This document shows, one piece after another, positions 60,802 to 64,000 of a stretch of DNA of 64,000 bases. Each line of letters starts with the position of its first letter. Within the stretch, counting starts at the first letter, position 1. The notes under the pieces were generated by a model. The model searched no databases, had not been told where the DNA came from, and worked only from the letters and a program-made list of their open reading frames with translations. Made by a program: the position numbers and the translations under genes. The DNA lies in assembly GCA_040218535.1 (NCBI GenBank), contig JAVJRG010000009.1:62001-126000 (forward strand), in the 5' to 3' direction. This stretch comes from Lacipirellulaceae bacterium. GTDB lineage: Bacteria; Planctomycetota; Planctomycetia; Pirellulales; Lacipirellulaceae.

Positions 60802-62751
60802 CTAGCGATAAAGGACAACACCCTGTTTCGGTGGCAGTGCGAAAGATCCCTTGGCCTCGTCTTCCGCCTCAAACCCGGTCGTTAGCTTGACGCTCCAGTT
60901 ACTCTTCTGTGAGTCAGGCAATTCGAACTCAAACACCTCGTCGCCGCGATTCAAAGCGATCAGTGCCTCACGGTCACCGAGCTTGCGTATAAAGACGTAC
61001 GACATCGCGGAATCGTCAGTCACATACTTCACAACCGATCCACGCCGCAAAACGTCTAACTCGTTACGGAGGGCGATCGCTTGTTGGTAGAAATCGAATA
61101 GTTCTTGATCAAACGCCACCTTGTCAGGCTCACGCTCACGTCCTAGGGGGTCGCTCGCCTGATCCTCAAACTCCATTTCTTCCCAGACCATCGGCATCCG
61201 ATCGCACGGGTCGTCGGCTCCCCACATGCCCGCCTCATCACCGTAATAGATCATCGGCGCACCGAGGTAAGTCATTTGCATCAGAGAAACCAAACGCTGA
61301 ATCTGTCGGCCCTCGGCATCGGGAGCTTGGACACGGCACTCCTTCCAATGCCGCGGCGAGACGCGTTCGCTGACGTCATAGTCAAATTTTTCCGGTTGCA
61401 AGTAAGGTTGCCCATCATGATTGGCCGGGCGATTGACAATCATCGATGCAACGCGATCGGTGTCGTGCGAGTCAATCAAGTTTTGCACAATGAATGAAGT
61501 TGCTGGCGGGAACTCTTCGCGACGCAACGCTAATTCGCGGGCAAAGTCGTGCGCGGAGAGTTGCCCGTCGATTAAAAAACCTTTCACGAGAAAGGCGAAC
61601 GCGTGGTAGTTCATCGTGGCTGAGAAGCCCCCTCCGGCCAAGAAGTCTGCCGCGTTTTCCCACATTTCGGCAACGGTATAGGCTTCAGGGTTGAGCTCTC
61701 GGACGAGTTGGTTCCAGTCCTTCCAGAAAGCGACGGGAACTTCGTTGGCCACGTCGAGCCGCCAGCCATCAATACCGTCAGTAGGGTCGCCATCCCCATT
61801 GGGATCCATCCACCGTCGCGTGATGTCCATGACATACTGCTTGGGGCCTGGGTGCAGGTCGCCACCCTGATTCACGTCGGCGAACTCCGGCAACGTATGT
61901 ACGCCCCACCAGCCTTTGTATTGAAACTCGTTTTGAGGGGTCTCCGGATCGTCGAAATGCGAGACGATGTACCACTCGGTATAAGGCGACTTCTCCTGGT
62001 TCTTCATTAAGTCAGCAAACGCGAAGAAGTCACGCCCTGTGTGATTGAAGACGCCATCGATGATGATTCGCATCTCACGAGCATGGACCTGCTGAACGAG
62101 CTCAAGAAACAACTTGTCCGCCGCGGTCCACTGCCATGTATCCGGGTCGCTCGTTTCCTTGGCCATCAAAGCAAGGTCGCCCTCAGGGTCAGGACCGAAG
62201 TACGGATCGATGTGGTGCATCGAAGCACCGTCGTACTTATGCAAGGAGCGGGCGTAAAAGACCGGATTCAAGTAGAGCGTATTGACGCCCAATGACTTCA
62301 AATAGTCGAGTCGGTCGATGATCCCCTGAACGTCACCGCCATAGCGACGGTTGAAAACACCATTTTCGTAGAAGTCTTCACCACCGGCTTTCTCCCAGTC
62401 GGCTCGCGCGTACCAGTCGCCGGTCCACGGAGAAATCTCCCAACTCTCAGGGACCGTCTCCGGAAACTCCAACGACTCACGTGTGGGGTCGTTCGTTGGG
62501 TCACCATTGCGAAAACGCTCCGGAAAAATCTGATAGAAGACGGCATCAGCGGCCCACTCTGGAGCCGTTGGCAAAGATTCTGTTTCTGCCCAAGTGGCTG
62601 AAGGCGTGGCAGCAATGTCCTTCTGAGGCTTTGCCGCTTCAGCTTCGACATCCTTCTTTTGGCCGTCGCTTGCCGCGTCGGAAGGAGCAGCCGAACAGCC
62701 GGTGCTACTTAAGAGCACTGCGACTGCCGCCATCATGGCAAGGCGATTCAT
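60802..62751 (-). CDS. GH13 alpha-glucan hydrolase, lipoprotein (neopullulanase/cyclomaltodextrinase-like)
   Basis: Lipoprotein of 649 residues: signal peptide ending in SSTGC with Cys19. The GH13 barrel starts with AVFYQIFPERFRNGDP, typical of the neopullulanase/cyclomaltodextrinase group. Catalytic residues are Asp333 (GWRLDVANE, nucleophile), Glu362 (VAEMWEN, acid/base) and Asp430 (NLIDSHDTDRV); IIDGVFNHTGRDF is the first conserved region, and MIYYGDEAGMWGADDP follows the barrel. DPNGDGDPTDGIDG between strands is a calcium-like loop. The frame is open to 62793; the ATG at 62749-62751 gives the proper signal peptide. First gene of an operon with the ABC importer, so it should trim maltodextrins at the cell surface for uptake. 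Confidence 0.92.
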   Translation of the reverse strand: MNRLAMMAAVAVLLSSTGCSAAPSDAASDGQKKDVEAEAAKPQKDIAATPSATWAETESLPTAPEWAADAVFYQIFPERFRNGDPTNDPTRESLEFPETVPESWEISPWTGDWYARADWEKAGGEDFYENGVFNRRYGGDVQGIIDRLDYLKSLGVNTLYLNPVFYARSLHKYDGASMHHIDPYFGPDPEGDLALMAKETSDPDTWQWTAADKLFLELVQQVHAREMRIIIDGVFNHTGRDFFAFADLMKNQEKSPYTEWYIVSHFDDPETPQNEFQYKGWWGVHTLPEFADVNQGGDLHPGPKQYVMDITRRWMDPNGDGDPTDGIDGWRLDVANEVPVAFWKDWNQLVRELNPEAYTVAEMWENAADFLAGGGFSATMNYHAFAFLVKGFLIDGQLSAHDFARELALRREEFPPATSFIVQNLIDSHDTDRVASMIVNRPANHDGQPYLQPEKFDYDVSERVSPRHWKECRVQAPDAEGRQIQRLVSLMQMTYLGAPMIYYGDEAGMWGADDPCDRMPMVWEEMEFEDQASDPLGREREPDKVAFDQELFDFYQQAIALRNELDVLRRGSVVKYVTDDSAMSYVFIRKLGDREALIALNRGDEVFEFELPDSQKSNWSVKLTTGFEAEDEAKGSFALPPKQGVVLYR

Positions 62752-62831
62752 GAAACTTATTTGCTTCCTAGCCCACTCACTTAGCCCAGACAAAACAGAT
62801 GCCCCTAATAACTCTTAACCAATACGGATAG

Positions 62832-62883
62832 AAAAATGAGAGGCCGCGTCTGCCCCGATCCATGAAAGATGACGCGGCCTCTC
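62832..62883 (-). terminator. Rho-independent terminator of the PEP-CTERM gene at the right edge
   Basis: Perfect 13-bp inverted repeat (62838-62850 and 62871-62883, GAGAGGCCGCGTC and its complement) with a 20-base loop, followed on the minus strand by ATTTTTC. It lies 22 bases after the stop of the PEP-CTERM gene and separates it from the GH13 operon. Confidence 0.8.
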
Positions 62884-62905
62884 GACTCTTGATAAACAAA
62901 TCTCT

Positions 62906-64000
62906 TTACGAACGGCGACGAATCATGCCAAATGCCGTTCCTACTAACATCAGGGCGAGCCCAGTTGGCTCAGGCACCGCACCAGCAGAGGGAGCGACTT
63001 GGGTTACGGTTACAAACTGGTCTCCGGCAAAGTCGCTGAGATCGACGCCTGAAAGGTCGCCGGTGAATCCACCGAAGCCGTTGCCGCCGAGGTTCGCATC
63101 CAGGACGCCGTCGCCGGTGAACTGATTCGACGCAAAGTCATGGCCACCACCATTGATGAAGGCCACAATCTTGATGTCACCGGTAGGATTGCCGATCTCC
63201 GAAAGCGGAATGGAGAACTCAACACCGGTCATCACGTTTTCTGGATCACCGGTAGTCGGCGTGGTAAACGGCCCGTCGCCACTGACCCCCTCGGTATTGC
63301 TGTTATCGATTGCAAGTTCGAGATCGACGATGTTGTCCATATCGCGATGGCTGAAGGTATTGCCGGTGTCCGCCGGATCAACTGGTAGCGCGAACTCTAG
63401 CTCTTCGGTAATTCGCCCTGCGCCAGAAGCGTCAGTTGCCCCGCCGGGACCTGGGGCAAGCACGTAATTCTTGTCGATCAGTTCACCTTGGCTCAAGCCT
63501 GGTAGCGCTGGGCCGAGCAATGAGTCGGAGTTGTCAATCGCACCATTCTGTGGCGCGAAAAGAAAACCATCGAAGCCTGCATTGGCAACGTCAAAGCCAT
63601 AAACGGTTTGATAAACACCGAGATCATCAGCATTAACCATGCCGTCACCGGTGGCATCGCCTTCGTTGCGTGTAGGGTTCAAGGCGCCCAAGTTACGCTG
63701 GAAGGTGAGAAACTCGCCGCCGTCCACGTTGCCATCGACATCGAAGTCGCCTGTGGTGCCTCGCAGAACATTAGGCAACCCACGGTGAGCAAGCTGCATA
63801 CCCAGTGCAGCACTGTCGCCGGAAGCTCCTTGCGTTAGATCTGCATAGTGTGCGCTAGCTGCATAGAAAGTGATCGAAGAATCAAGAGCCGTTTCGAAGC
63901 CATGGGTAATCGTAAGGTAATGATCGGCTTCAAATCCGGTGTCAAAGGTCAGGCCCTCCATACGCTGGAGCGCACCAGTATTATCAGTGTTGCCACCATT
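62906..64000 (-). CDS. PEP-CTERM protein with dockerin-like segment (N-terminus beyond window)
   Basis: C-terminal 364 residues of an exported protein whose frame stays open to the right edge; the first ATG visible (63961) is not necessarily the start, because the frame continues upstream with NGGNTDNTGALQR. Visible parts are DTGFEADHYLTITHGFE, a dockerin-like pair of calcium segments (DFDVDGNVDGGEFLTFQRN and GDATGDGMVNADDLGVYQ), a beta domain with VEFSIPLSEIGNPTGDIKIVAFINGG and DGVLDANLGGNG, and the tail VPEPTGLALMLVGTAFGMIRRRS. The dockerin-like part lies in the middle rather than next to the tail, unlike the other PEP-CTERM proteins here. Function unknown. Confidence 0.85.
   Translation of the reverse strand, partial: NGGNTDNTGALQRMEGLTFDTGFEADHYLTITHGFETALDSSITFYAASAHYADLTQGASGDSAALGMQLAHRGLPNVLRGTTGDFDVDGNVDGGEFLTFQRNLGALNPTRNEGDATGDGMVNADDLGVYQTVYGFDVANAGFDGFLFAPQNGAIDNSDSLLGPALPGLSQGELIDKNYVLAPGPGGATDASGAGRITEELEFALPVDPADTGNTFSHRDMDNIVDLELAIDNSNTEGVSGDGPFTTPTTGDPENVMTGVEFSIPLSEIGNPTGDIKIVAFINGGGHDFASNQFTGDGVLDANLGGNGFGGFTGDLSGVDLSDFAGDQFVTVTQVAPSAGAVPEPTGLALMLVGTAFGMIRRRS

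Noticed and set aside
1-64000. Mobile-element or phage origin of the accessory genes
   Set aside because: No transposase, integrase, terminal repeats or tRNA attachment site was seen, and the whole window has uniform planctomycete family content.

Overview
The window looks like a chromosomal stretch from a marine planctomycete, probably Pirellulales. This is inferred from family content: three DUF1559 pseudopilin-like proteins, a DUF1501 plus PSCyt1/DUF1549/DUF1553 pair, seven S1 sulfatases, seven PEP-CTERM proteins with dockerin-like repeats, a Rhodopirellula-type ECF sigma factor with a FecR-like partner, and a giant surface protein whose N-terminus carries an LEPRQLL motif. I saw no rRNA, tRNA, CRISPR array or insertion sequence.

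Region 1 (1-16554) is a deoxy-sugar region. rhaA (cut by the window edge), rhaB and a bifunctional rhamnulose-1-phosphate aldolase/lactaldehyde dehydrogenase lie on the minus strand. They diverge from a DeoR repressor that is translationally coupled to a malate (or lactate):quinone oxidoreductase. Between them lies a mirrored set of ATGTTG repeats, a likely DeoR operator. A sulfatase, two paralogous PEP-CTERM proteins and a DUF1559 protein follow. Then come an ECF sigma factor, a FecR-like protein and a secreted GH78 alpha-L-rhamnosidase. Together these would desulfate and hydrolyse a rhamnose-containing glycan and convert rhamnose to DHAP and lactate.

Region 2 (16551-36288, all minus strand) is a 13-gene run with overlaps or gaps under 50 bp. 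In transcription order it encodes an enolase-superfamily cycloisomerase, an aldehyde dehydrogenase, a KDPG-type aldolase, a KDG-type kinase, two sulfatases, two GH16 glycanases, an MFS sugar porter, a GH127 enzyme, an iduronate-2-sulfatase-like enzyme, and the PSCyt1/DUF1549/DUF1553 and DUF1501 proteins. The four metabolic enzymes match the known route from 3,6-anhydro-D-galactose to pyruvate and glyceraldehyde-3-phosphate, and GH127 includes 3,6-anhydro-D-galactosidases. I therefore infer a carrageenan-type (or related red-algal galactan) utilisation operon.

Region 3 (36289-49440) starts with a divergent GntR/FCD regulator. A palindrome centred on GTATAC, with CC(A/G) and (C/T)(A/G)GT flanks, occurs twice beside this regulator and again upstream of two later plus-strand units, two of the copies sitting on promoter -10 elements. 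Downstream are a DUF1559 protein with a small lipoprotein, a very large sulfatase carrying surface domains, three PEP-CTERM proteins that share a domain of about 190 residues with that sulfatase, and two more sulfatases.

Region 4 (49441-64000) holds a third DUF1559 protein, a 1645-residue Calx-beta/DNRLRE/dockerin surface protein, and a minus-strand alpha-glucan operon: lipoprotein GH13 enzyme, an ABC transporter whose binding protein is fused to the MalF-type permease, a MalG-type permease and an MsmK/UgpC-type ATPase. A PEP-CTERM gene running off the right edge closes the window.
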